Program-made: the position numbers and the translations under genes
Notes under the pieces: generated by a model
What the model was told of the DNA's origin: nothing
The model's database searches: none
Seen by the model: the letters and a program-made list of their open reading frames with translations, nothing else
Shown: positions 39,965 to 47,790 of the stretch, in pieces
Layout of the letters: every line of letters begins with the position of its first letter
Position numbering within the stretch: the stretch's first letter is position 1
Source: Streptomyces kaniharaensis
Lineage (GTDB): Bacteria; Actinomycetota; Actinomycetes; Streptomycetales; Streptomycetaceae
Length of the DNA stretch: 64,000 bases
Direction: 5' to 3'
Assembly (NCBI RefSeq): GCF_009569385.1
Contig: NZ_WBOF01000001.1
Span: 4,999,501-5,063,500, forward strand

Positions 39965-42744
39965 GGCTGGTCATCCGTTCGTGTGGTTCGGGGGTCCGCG
40001 GCCGACGTCGCCCAAGGGGACGGGTCCGGCGCGGAGGCCGGGGAGCCGGGGGGAGCAGTGGGGGGTGTCTGCGGGGCGACGTCCCGTGCCCGGGCGGCGC
40101 GGGACTGGCGCTGGAAGGCGCCGATCGTGGCGCCGGAGCGGCGCACCGGTCGCTGGAACGGGCCGCCGGAGCCGTCTTCGGAACCACCTTCGGAACCACC
40201 TGGGCCACAGTCGACCGGCTGCTGCCGGTGGCGCGGCGGCGGGACGCGCAGCTCGGCCGCGAGGCTGGCCTGGCGGATCCGCTGCGGCAGCGGCGGCTGC
40301 TCGCCGTCGGCCGCGCCGAGCGGTACCGCGGAGGCGTGCCCGCGGTGCTGCCGCCGCTCGGCCAACCGGTAGTGGTCGGCCGAGCGGTACTGCTCGTCGG
40401 CGTAGGGGGCCTCCGCGGCGGTGACCCGGGCGTAGGCGATGTCCGGGTAGGCGGGGGCGCCGTGCGAGGGCGCCTTGTCCGTCGGGGCGTCGGGGGCGGG
40501 GGAGCTGTGCTCGATCGGCTGGTCGGCGCGGGGGGCGCCGGCGCGTGGGCGGACGGCCTCGACGTGCCCGAGCGCCTCGACGGGAGCTGCCGCGGCCGGA
40601 AGCCCCCGGAAGCCCGGTACGGCCGGCCCGAAGGAGTCCACGGGAGCGACCGGCTGCCCCGGCCGCTCCTCGGGTGCCTCGTTGGAGGCCGTGAGCAGCG
40701 CCTTGCGCGAGCGCCGCACCAGCGGGATCGGCCCGGCCGGGGCGGCGGCGGGCAGGGCGGCGTCCGGCAGCCCGGCGTCGCCGTCGATGACCAGCTCGGT
40801 CGGGACGAGCACGACCACCCGGGTGCCGCCGAAGGCCGACGGGCGGAACTCGATCTTCAGCCCGGTGCCGGCGGCCAGCCGGGCGATCACGTGGAAGCCG
40901 AGGCGGAGGTCGTCCCCGTGATCGAGCACGTCCATCCGCGGCGGGCGGATCATCAGCTCGTTGGCGGCGTCGTACTGTTCCGGGTCCATGCCGAGGCCGC
41001 GGTCCTCGATCTCCACCGCGAGCCCGCGCCCGACCATGGCGGCCCGGACCTCGACGGGCGTCGGCGGCTTGGAGAAGGCGGTGGCGTTCTCCATCAGCTC
41101 GGCGAGCACGTGCGCGACCGGCCCGACGGCCCGTTCGGACAGCCACGGGTGGCCCTCGACGTCCAGCACGATCCGGCGGTAGTCCTGCACCTCGCCCTGC
41201 GCGGCGCGCAGCACGTCCAGCAGCGGGACGGGCTTGCGCCAGCGCCGCTGCGGCTGGCCGCCGGCCATGATGACCAGGTTCTCCTCGTAGCGGCGCAGGC
41301 GGGCGGCGAGGTGGTCGAGGTCGAACAAGCCCTCCAGCACCTCCGGGTCCTCGTGCCGGCGCTCCAGCTCGTCCAGCTTGCGCAGCTGGCGGCCGATCAG
41401 CAGCTGGGTGCGGCGGGCGATGCGCTGGAGCAGCCGCTCGAAGCCGCGGTGCTGCTCGGCCTGCCGGACGGCGGTCTCCAGGGCGGAGGTGCGGGCCAGG
41501 TCGAGCGCCCGGCCGAGGCGGGCCAGCTCGTCGGTGCCGCTGCCGTGCGGGCCGGCCGTGATGGCCCGGGACTCGGCCGCCACGTCGACCTGCTCGCCAC
41601 GTCCGAGGCGCTCCACCACCTCGGGCAGGGTGCGCTCCAACTCCTCGGCCTGGGTCTGCAGTTCCGTGATTCGGCGGCGCAGCGAGCGGCTCAGCCGCCA
41701 GCTCGCGACGACCACCGCGACGACCGCGACCAGGCCGACCGCGCTGGTCAGGACGACGGTGGTGAGCAGGGAGAGGATGGTGCCCCGGCCGACCTCGACG
41801 ACGCCGTCGGTGCGGGTCTCGATCGCCTTGACCAGCTGCGGGGTGAGCTGGTCGACGGCCTGGCGCCACTGGTCCTGGGACGGCGGCAGCTTGACGGTGG
41901 CGCCGCCCTGCTCGGCCGCCGTCGGCCTGGTCAGCGACTGCTCGACGGCCGTCTTCGCCTGCCAGGCCGGGCTGTTCATCAGGTCGTGCCAGGCCTGCGC
42001 CTCGCCGGCCGGGACGTAGGGCGCGACCTGGACGGCGAACAGGTGGTTCTGCGCCCCGATCGCCTCCTGCACCTGCTGGTAGTCGGCGACGGCGAGTCGC
42101 CCGGACGGCCAGCCGCGGGCCAGGACGGCGTCCTCGCGGGCCAGCATCTCCTTGGCCCAGAACGCGTTCACCAGGGTCTTGGAGATCCAGGTGACCTCAC
42201 CGGTGTCGACGTGGCTGAGCGCGGTGAACAGCCGCAGGTCGACCGCGATCAGGTCGGTGTAGTACGCGTACAGGGACTGCTGGTCGATCGCGCCGCGGTC
42301 GACGGCGGCCCGCTGCTCGGCCAGCCTGCCCATGGCCTGACGGGCCTCGGCGACGGCGCTGCGCACCTCGGCGGGGGCCTCGTCGGCGGTCTCGCCGGAG
42401 AGCGTCTGGAACCGGCGCACCGCGTCGTCGGTCAGCTGCCGCTGGCGGCGCAGCTGGTCGGCGTTGGAGCCGGGCCGGGCGAGCGCCTCGGCGCTGAGCC
42501 GGCGTTCCTCCTGGAGATTGTAGTAGACGACGTTGGACGGCTGCCCGGCCTTCTGTGCGAGCAGGCCCTGGCCGGCCTGGCGCTGGAAGGAGAACAGCGT
42601 CTCGCCGCTGGTAACCGCCCAGAGCAGGGCGAGGGCGACGCCGGGGACGACGGCGAGGACGATCAGCGCCGTCCGCAGCGACAGGCGCGGACGCCTGCGG
42701 GGGTCCTTCGGCGTCGGGGGCCGCCGATTCGCACGCGCGCGCAG
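39961..42744 (-). CDS. cvnA: Conservon sensor histidine kinase CvnA (conservon 1)
   Basis: 927 residues if translated from CTG 42744. N-terminal helix (TALIVLAVVPGVALALLW), an extracellular nitrate/sulfonate-sensing-type helical domain, second membrane helix (about 330-350, VVLTSAVGLVAVVAVVVASW), HAMP-like segment, then an ATPase domain with N-box ELMENAT and G1 box EDRGLGM, and a long Pro/Ala-rich C-terminus ending LPQRIRQASLAAELR. No in-frame ATG, GTG or TTG covers the first membrane helix; the CTG has AAGGAG at 6-base spacing. GTG 42420 would remove the first helix. An out-of-frame ATG at 42827 raises the alternative of a frameshift. Confidence 0.85.
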   Translation of the reverse strand: MRARANRRPPTPKDPRRRPRLSLRTALIVLAVVPGVALALLWAVTSGETLFSFQRQAGQGLLAQKAGQPSNVVYYNLQEERRLSAEALARPGSNADQLRRQRQLTDDAVRRFQTLSGETADEAPAEVRSAVAEARQAMGRLAEQRAAVDRGAIDQQSLYAYYTDLIAVDLRLFTALSHVDTGEVTWISKTLVNAFWAKEMLAREDAVLARGWPSGRLAVADYQQVQEAIGAQNHLFAVQVAPYVPAGEAQAWHDLMNSPAWQAKTAVEQSLTRPTAAEQGGATVKLPPSQDQWRQAVDQLTPQLVKAIETRTDGVVEVGRGTILSLLTTVVLTSAVGLVAVVAVVVASWRLSRSLRRRITELQTQAEELERTLPEVVERLGRGEQVDVAAESRAITAGPHGSGTDELARLGRALDLARTSALETAVRQAEQHRGFERLLQRIARRTQLLIGRQLRKLDELERRHEDPEVLEGLFDLDHLAARLRRYEENLVIMAGGQPQRRWRKPVPLLDVLRAAQGEVQDYRRIVLDVEGHPWLSERAVGPVAHVLAELMENATAFSKPPTPVEVRAAMVGRGLAVEIEDRGLGMDPEQYDAANELMIRPPRMDVLDHGDDLRLGFHVIARLAAGTGLKIEFRPSAFGGTRVVVLVPTELVIDGDAGLPDAALPAAAPAGPIPLVRRSRKALLTASNEAPEERPGQPVAPVDSFGPAVPGFRGLPAAAAPVEALGHVEAVRPRAGAPRADQPIEHSSPAPDAPTDKAPSHGAPAYPDIAYARVTAAEAPYADEQYRSADHYRLAERRQHRGHASAVPLGAADGEQPPLPQRIRQASLAAELRVPPPRHRQQPVDCGPGGSEGGSEDGSGGPFQRPVRRSGATIGAFQRQSRAARARDVAPQTPPTAPPGSPASAPDPSPWATSAADPRTTRTDDQP

Positions 42745-43063
42745 AGCTGACTCCTTGGGGCTGGCGGCCGACCGGTTCGGGCCGGGCCGTCCGGGGCACG
42801 GGCCTTGACGAGGCGATACTAGTCATACCGTGTGATTCGAGTGAACATTCGTTCGCCGCCTTGGTGGTGCTCGCACACGGACTGGGCACAATGTCACCTG
42901 GATGTTGACCGTTCGTCATCGAAGGATCCCTGGTCGCAGCCTCTTGACAAAATGTCAGCGTGGCGCGTGCGCGCCCGTGTGAAAACTGTGTGATGTTGAT
43001 CGCGAACATGCCATCAGCTGTCCGGCCGGCACCTGTGCGTGGCCGGCGTCGACTCGTGGCCGG
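42745..43063. other. Upstream region of conservon 1
   Basis: 319 bases without a convincing gene, AT-richer than the rest. It contains a promoter-like pair for cvnA (42816-42845, minus strand) and a short inverted repeat TGACA-AAA-TGTCA at 42945-42957. Open frames here are interrupted or lack coding character. Confidence 0.45.
42816..42845 (-). promoter_or_regulatory. Putative promoter of conservon 1
   Basis: On the minus strand TTCACT (42845-42840) and TAGTAT (42821-42816) are separated by 18 bases, a plausible -35/-10 pair. Transcription would begin near 42810, leaving a leader of about 65 bases before the CTG start of cvnA. Confidence 0.45.
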
Positions 43064-43495
43064 TCAGGGTTGCCGTTCGGCGTACCGCCGCTGCCAGGGC
43101 GTCTCGACCGCGTGCGGGCTGTAGTGGGTGCGGACGTAGGCGACGGCCTCGGCGGGCGGGACGCCGTCCAGGACGGCGATGCGGGCGAGTGCGGTACCGG
43201 TGCGGCCGCGTCCGCCGGCGCAGGCGACTTCGACGCGTTCGGTGGCGGACCGTTCCCAGGCTTCACGGAAGGCGTCGGCGGCGTCGGCGCGGTCGGCGGG
43301 CAGGCGGAAGTCGGGCCAGCGCAGCCAGCGGCTCTGCCACGGGACGGGGGCGGGGCGGCGGCCGAGCAGGTAGAGCCCGTACTCGGGCAGGGGGCCGGGC
43401 GGCAGGGGGCGGCTCAGGCCGCGGCCGCGGACGAGGCGGCCGGAGGGCAGTCGGAGGATGCCGGGGGCCGCCGGGTCCCATGTTGTCTCGGTCAC
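43064..43495 (-). CDS. Protein-tyrosine-phosphatase-like CX5R protein
   Basis: 143 residues. The segment VEVACAGGRGRTGTALARIAVL carries a CX5R phosphatase loop (C-AGGRG-R followed by T) as in dual-specificity and PTP-type enzymes; WPDFRLPADRADAADAF upstream fits the WPD-loop position (residue D about 65). Together these support a small cytoplasmic phosphatase on phosphoprotein or phospholipid. GTG 43495 is chosen because GAGAGG stands 4 bases upstream; a longer frame begins at 43555 without a ribosome binding site. It is divergent from the peptide gene at 43592. Confidence 0.78.
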   Translation of the reverse strand: MTETTWDPAAPGILRLPSGRLVRGRGLSRPLPPGPLPEYGLYLLGRRPAPVPWQSRWLRWPDFRLPADRADAADAFREAWERSATERVEVACAGGRGRTGTALARIAVLDGVPPAEAVAYVRTHYSPHAVETPWQRRYAERQP

Positions 43496-43517
43496 GTCAC
43501 CTCTCGGGGATTTCCGC

Positions 43518-43546
43518 TTGTCTGGAACGAAGCTGGCGATTTTAAT
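43518..43546 (+). promoter_or_regulatory. Sigma70-like promoter driving the short peptide gene
   Basis: TTGTCT (43518-43523) and TTTAAT (43541-43546) are separated by exactly 17 bases, a good housekeeping-type promoter in otherwise GC-rich DNA. The transcript would start near 43553, about 39 bases before the ATG at 43592. Confidence 0.6.
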
Positions 43547-43591
43547 CGTCAGCAAGGGTCGCTGTACGGCCCCTTAACTTGGGAGATGTCC

Positions 43592-43669
43592 ATGATCGAG
43601 CGCTTTCCTTCCCTCGTCCCCGGCACCAACGACACCGGCTGGAGCGCGACGGCCGGCACCGCCTGCTGA
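43592..43669 (+). CDS. Short peptide gene, 25 residues
   Basis: Open frame MIERFPSLVPG followed by TNDTGWSATAGTAC and a TGA stop. ATG 43592 has GGGAG 6 bases upstream; a second ATG two codons earlier (43586) is possible. A well-formed promoter lies just upstream. The C-terminal half is rich in Thr, Ser and Gly and ends in the only Cys, a pattern seen in precursors of modified peptides, but no modifying enzyme is adjacent. It sits between a phosphatase gene and a LuxR-type regulator gene. It could also be a signalling or leader peptide. Function unknown. Confidence 0.5.
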   Translation: MIERFPSLVPGTNDTGWSATAGTAC

Positions 43670-43688
43670 ACCGAATCGCCAGGCGTCG

Positions 43689-45032
43689 TCACGACGCGAC
43701 GTCCAGCGCGGGCGCCGTCGGTAGGCCCGCCCGATGGGCGAGGGCGGCGGCCTCGCCGCGGGAGGCGACGCCCAGCTTCGCGAGGATGTTGGCGACGTGG
43801 AACTTCACCGTCGACTCGCTGATGTGCAGGGCCTGGGCGATCTCGCGGTTGCGGCGGCCCTGTGCGAGCTGGTCGAGGACCTCCCGTTCGCGCGGCTGCA
43901 GGCTGTCCGACGGGTGGGTGGCGAGGGCCGGTTCGGGTACGACGAGCGGCAGGTCGACCGTCACCGTGCTGCCCCAGCCGGGCACCGCGTCCACGGTGGA
44001 CCGGCCGCCGAGGGCGGCGATCCGGTCGGCGGTGCGGTGGACGGCGAGCGCGTCGGCGGCCAGCAGGCCGGGGCCGTCGTCCCGGACCACCGCCCGCAGC
44101 GTGTCGCCGGTGAACGTCCAGCTGACGCGCAGTCTGGTCAGGCCGTCCTGGCCGAGCATGGTGAGGACGGTCGCGCGGACGGCGTCCCGGGCGGTGTGCG
44201 CGGTGTCCGCGGGGACGGACCGGCCGGCCTCCGCCGGGGGCGCCAGGTCGAGCCGGACCCGGCCGTGCCGCAGCAGCGGGCGCAACTCCTCGGCGAGCCG
44301 GGCGAACGCCGTGCCGGCGGGCTCCTCGCTCAGCGCCCGGTCGAGTTCGGCACCCGCGCGCAGGTCCAGCAGCGCGGTGACGGCGAGTTCGGTGGCGCTG
44401 CGCCGCGCGGTGGCGTCGTCCAGCGCGGGCGAGCGCAGCGGCGCGAGGATCGCGGTGAGCGCCGCGCCGTGCCTGCCGGTGAACTCGGCGATCGCGCGGG
44501 CCCGGGCGTTCGCCGAGGCACGCGAGGCCGCCGCGTGCCTGGGAGCGGCGTCGGTCGCGCGGTGGTGCGAGTGGGTGGTGACCAGCTCCCACAGCTGCTG
44601 GAGGACGGCGAGCGCGTCGTCGGCCACCGGGGCGGCCGTGGCGCGGACCAGCACCAAAACCGCGGGGTTGCTGTTCTCCGGTGACGCCGCGACCACCACG
44701 ACGGGCCGGCTGCGGCCCGCTAGTTCGGCCTCGCCCTGCCAGGGCAGGCCCCCGGCCGTCGCGCCCGCCGCGGTCTCGGCCAGCCGGGCGAGCTCCAGCC
44801 CGCCGACGTCCCCGGCGAGCTCCGGCAGGCCGTGGGCGAGTGTGGGGGAGTACGTGCAGACGCCGCTGAGCTGGGCGATCGCCACGTGCGGGACGAGGGT
44901 GGCGAGCACCTCGGAGAGGCGGCTCAGAATGTCCGGCCGGGGGGTGCGCAGCACCTCGACGGCCCGGGCGAGCGCGTCCTCGGGACGCCCCCAGGAGCGC
45001 TGCCAACCGCCGTCCGTGGTCACGTCGTCCAT
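43689..45032 (-). CDS. LuxR-family regulator with GAF- and ATPase-like sensor domains
   Basis: 447 residues. The N-terminal 170 residues look GAF-like (ILSRLSEVLATLVPHVAIAQL onward), the middle resembles a histidine-kinase ATPase domain (VRDDGPGLLA as G1 box, GWGSTVTVDLPL as the terminal strand) but no phospho-acceptor His box is obvious, and the C-terminus is a LuxR HTH (LQPREREVLDQLAQGRRNREIAQALHIS, in part shown). So it is a one-protein sensor-regulator. ATG 45032 follows a GGTGG site. It converges on the peptide gene and is divergent from the quinone oxidoreductase gene, which it may control. Confidence 0.87.
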   Translation of the reverse strand: MDDVTTDGGWQRSWGRPEDALARAVEVLRTPRPDILSRLSEVLATLVPHVAIAQLSGVCTYSPTLAHGLPELAGDVGGLELARLAETAAGATAGGLPWQGEAELAGRSRPVVVVAASPENSNPAVLVLVRATAAPVADDALAVLQQLWELVTTHSHHRATDAAPRHAAASRASANARARAIAEFTGRHGAALTAILAPLRSPALDDATARRSATELAVTALLDLRAGAELDRALSEEPAGTAFARLAEELRPLLRHGRVRLDLAPPAEAGRSVPADTAHTARDAVRATVLTMLGQDGLTRLRVSWTFTGDTLRAVVRDDGPGLLAADALAVHRTADRIAALGGRSTVDAVPGWGSTVTVDLPLVVPEPALATHPSDSLQPREREVLDQLAQGRRNREIAQALHISESTVKFHVANILAKLGVASRGEAAALAHRAGLPTAPALDVAS

Positions 45033-45191
45033 GCCGACCACCCTAGCCCGCGGGGCCGCCGGTCCACCTGGCCGTTCGGACGGGTGGAACCGTCCGAAAG
45101 GCGGGCCGCGCCGCCGCCGTCCGTGCCCGAGGCTGGAGTCGTACCACCGATGACTCCCTTCCAACGTCCGGATACGGCAAGGACTTTCCAC

Positions 45192-46121
45192 ATGACCAAG
45201 GCGATCGCCTTCTTCGAGTTCGGCGGCACGGACGTGCTGCGCCCGATCGACGTCGAGCTGCCCGCGCCGGGCCCCGGCCAGGTGCTGGTCGAGGTCCGCG
45301 CGGCGGGCGTCAACCCGCTGGACTTCAAGCTCCGCGCCGGCGCGATGGCCGCAGTGTTCCCCGTCCCCCTCCCGTTCGTCCCCGGCTTCGAGCTGGCCGG
45401 CGTGGTGCGGTCGGTCGGTCCGGACGTGACCGCATGGGCGCCGGGCGACGAGGTGTTCGGCGCCGTGATGGGCGGCGCGCACGCCGAGCACGCGCTCGTG
45501 CCCGCCGACCTGCTCGCCCGCAAGCCTGCCACGCTGAGCTGGGAGCAGGCCGCGGCGATCCCGGTGGCGGCCGAGACGGCCGAGCGGGCGCTGGACGTCC
45601 TGGGCGTGCGGGCCGGTGAGACGCTGCTGGTGCACGGCGCTGCGGGCGGGGTCGGCACCGTGCTGCTGCAGTTCGCCCGGGCGCGCGGGATCACCGTCAT
45701 CGGCACCGCGAGCGAGGGCAACCACGCGCACCTGCGCGAGCTGGGCGCGATCCCGGTCGCGTACGGCGACGGGCTGGCCGAGCGGGTGCGGGCCGTCGCC
45801 CCGGGCGGCGTGGACCGGGCGCTGGACGCGGCCGGCCAGGGCGGGGTGCTGCCGCTGTCGGTGGAGCTGACCGGCAGCGCGGACCGGGTGCTGACGATCG
45901 CCGACTTCGCGGGCGCCGCGGAACACGGGATCCGGTTCAGCGGCGGCGCCGAGGCCGGCGAGTCGTACAACGGGCGGGCGTACGAGTCGGCGCTCGCGCT
46001 GCACGCGGCGGGCGCGCTACGGCTGCCGCTGCACCGGGTGCTGCCGCTGGCGGAGGCGGCCGAGGCGCACCGGGCGAGCGAGCACGGGCACCTGCGCGGG
46101 AAGATCGTGCTCACGGTCTGA
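45192..46121 (+). CDS. Zinc-independent quinone oxidoreductase / MDR alcohol dehydrogenase
   Basis: 309 residues of the medium-chain dehydrogenase family. AAGVNPLDFKLRAG and FVPGFELAGVV are the QOR-type substrate-domain motifs, and LLVHGAAGGVGTVLLQFARARG is the NADPH-binding AAxGGVG motif. The catalytic zinc ligands of alcohol dehydrogenases are missing, as expected for quinone or enone reductases. ATG 45192 follows AAGGA. Divergent from the LuxR-type regulator; the intergenic distance of 159 bases leaves room for two promoters. Confidence 0.9.
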   Translation: MTKAIAFFEFGGTDVLRPIDVELPAPGPGQVLVEVRAAGVNPLDFKLRAGAMAAVFPVPLPFVPGFELAGVVRSVGPDVTAWAPGDEVFGAVMGGAHAEHALVPADLLARKPATLSWEQAAAIPVAAETAERALDVLGVRAGETLLVHGAAGGVGTVLLQFARARGITVIGTASEGNHAHLRELGAIPVAYGDGLAERVRAVAPGGVDRALDAAGQGGVLPLSVELTGSADRVLTIADFAGAAEHGIRFSGGAEAGESYNGRAYESALALHAAGALRLPLHRVLPLAEAAEAHRASEHGHLRGKIVLTV

Positions 46122-46125
46122 GCCT

Positions 46126-46142
46126 CTGGCGGGGTCCGCCAG
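46126..46142 (+). terminator. Small hairpin after quinone oxidoreductase
   Basis: CTGGCGG-GGT-CCGCCAG, a 7-bp perfect stem with 3-nt loop starting 5 bases after the stop codon. It lies between two convergent genes; weak but well placed. Confidence 0.4.
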
Positions 46143-46217
46143 CCCGGCGCCGGCTGGGCGGGCGGACACCCCCGGGATCGACGAACTTGCCGCTGCACGA
46201 AGCCCGTTGGAGGGTAT

Positions 46218-46907
46218 TCATCGCAGCGACGGCCCCGGGCCGGCCGATCCGGACCCGGCGCCCGCAGCAGCGCTCAGCTCGGCCGGCTCCCCGGAGAAGC
46301 TGACCTCCCCCCGGTGCAGCACGTGCACGACGGCGGCCCGGGCGAGCGTGCGCGGCAGCTCCTGCGCGGTGAGGACCACCGTGGTGTCACCGGCCAGCAG
46401 GCGGGCGTGCAACCGGGCGGCCACCGCGGGAGCGAGGCCGCGCTCGGGCTCGTCGAGCAGGAGGAGGGCGGGCTGCGCCGCCAACGCCCTTGCGATGGCG
46501 ACCAGTTGCTGCTGCCCTCCGGACAGGGACCCGGCCGGGCGCGCCAGCAGCGCCGTCAGCTCGGGGAACAACTCCAACGCGGCATCGCGACCGGGCCCGC
46601 CGAGTTGCAGATGCTCGGCCACGGTCAGCGACCCGAACACCGCCCGCTCGGCCGGCACCAACGCCATCCCCAGCCGCACCCGCTGATGCATCGAGAGCCC
46701 CGTCACGTCCCGCCCCCGCCACACCACCCGCCCACCCGACAGCCGCACCACCCCGGCGAGGGCGTGCAGGACGCTGGTCCGGCCGGCACCGTTGCGCCCG
46801 AGCAGGACGGTCACGGCGGAGGACGGGAAGGAGAGGTCCACCCCGTGCAGCGCTTCGAGCGGGCCGTACCGGACGCGGGCGGCGTGCAGGGCCGCTTCGA
46901 CGGGCAT
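46218..46907 (-). CDS. livF: Liv-type ABC transporter ATPase (LivF), Walker A variant
   Basis: 229 residues, ABC ATPase of the branched-chain amino acid/urea type. Walker A reads LLGRNGAGRTSVLHAL, so the invariant Lys is Arg; the signature LSGGQQQLVAIARAL and Walker B LLLLDEPERGL are intact, and the D-loop region and H-loop position (here VLTAQEL) lack the usual His. It should pair with LivG and the fused permease. ATG 46907 follows GAGGTGG, 82 bases after livG. The Lys-to-Arg change and missing H-loop suggest a degenerate ATP site, with LivG doing the hydrolysis. Confidence 0.88.
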   Translation of the reverse strand: MPVEAALHAARVRYGPLEALHGVDLSFPSSAVTVLLGRNGAGRTSVLHALAGVVRLSGGRVVWRGRDVTGLSMHQRVRLGMALVPAERAVFGSLTVAEHLQLGGPGRDAALELFPELTALLARPAGSLSGGQQQLVAIARALAAQPALLLLDEPERGLAPAVAARLHARLLAGDTTVVLTAQELPRTLARAAVVHVLHRGEVSFSGEPAELSAAAGAGSGSAGPGPSLR

Positions 46908-46989
46908 CACGCCACCTCGCCCGGGGCGACCGAAGGCCTCACGGCCCGGCCGACGTCCCAGCCGCGGTTCGGACCGGATCCGGGAAGCA

Positions 46990-47790
46990 TCACGCCACAC
47001 CGCCCCAGGCCCGGGTGACCCGGGGGTCGGCCAGCACCGCCGCCGTCGGGCCGCCCGCGACCACCCGGCCGTCCGCCATCGCATAGACGGTGTCGGCGAG
47101 TTCCGCGACCAGCCCCGGATCGTGCTCCACCAGCAGCAGCGCCATGCCCCGCTCCGCGAGCCCCCGCAGCACGGTCACCAGCCGGGCCGTCTGCACCGAA
47201 TCCAGCCCGGCCGCCGGCTCGTCCAGCAGCAGCACCCGCGGCCCGCCCGCCAGCGCCCGGGCCAGCTCGACCAGCCGCAGCACCCCGGTCGGCTGCGCCC
47301 CGGCCGACTCGGCGGCGACGTCCTGCAACCCGAACAGGACGAGGGCCCGCGCCGTCCGCTCGGCCACGTCCTCGACGTCCGGGCGGCCCCGGCGCTGCTC
47401 GGCACCGACGCGGACGTTGTCGGCCACCGACAGCGTCGGGAAGACGGCGATCTGCTGGAACGTCCGCGCCAGCCCGAGCCGGACGCGTGCGTGCGCCGGA
47501 ACCCGCGTGATGTCCTGCCCGTCGAGCAGCACCCGCCCGGCGTCCGGCCGCGCGGTGCCGGCGAGGCAGTCGAAGAGGGTGCTCTTGCCGGCGCCGTTGG
47601 GCCCGATGAGCGCGGTGATGCGGCCGGGCGGGGCGGTGAGGTCGACGCCGGAGACGGCCTCGATGCCGCCGTAGCGGCGGACGATGCCGCGGGCGGTGAG
47701 GCGGGCGGCGGTACCCGGTTGCGGAGGTTGGCGGCGCCCTGCCCGGCGTGGCCTGGCTGGGTGAGGAGGCCGCTGCGCCGGGTCGTTCAC
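46990..47790 (-). CDS. livG: Liv-type ABC transporter ATPase (LivG)
   Basis: 266 residues. Canonical ATPase motifs: Walker A ALIGPNGAGKSTLFDCLAG, LivG-type RVRLGLARTFQQIAVFPTLSV, and Walker B VLLLDEPAAGLD followed by LLLVEHDPGLV with the H-loop His. The signature motif is degenerate (TGVLRLVELARAL instead of LSGGQ...). An N-terminal Pro/Arg-rich extension of about 30 residues precedes the fold. GTG 47790 follows GGAAGGAG and overlaps the permease stop (GTGA). It energises uptake of an amino acid or amide together with LivF and LivHM. Confidence 0.9.
   Translation of the reverse strand: MNDPAQRPPHPARPRRAGRRQPPQPGTAARLTARGIVRRYGGIEAVSGVDLTAPPGRITALIGPNGAGKSTLFDCLAGTARPDAGRVLLDGQDITRVPAHARVRLGLARTFQQIAVFPTLSVADNVRVGAEQRRGRPDVEDVAERTARALVLFGLQDVAAESAGAQPTGVLRLVELARALAGGPRVLLLDEPAAGLDSVQTARLVTVLRGLAERGMALLLVEHDPGLVAELADTVYAMADGRVVAGGPTAAVLADPRVTRAWGGVA

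Noticed and set aside
40228..42750. An 840-codon plus-strand frame opposite conservon 1 cvnA.
   Set aside because: The opposite strand encodes a kinase with N- and G1-boxes; the plus frame has no recognisable domain.
42197..43009. Frame starting at an ATG (42827) upstream of cvnA.
   Set aside because: After about 30 codons it becomes Arg/Pro-rich shadow sequence of cvnA; mentioned only as a possible frameshift start.
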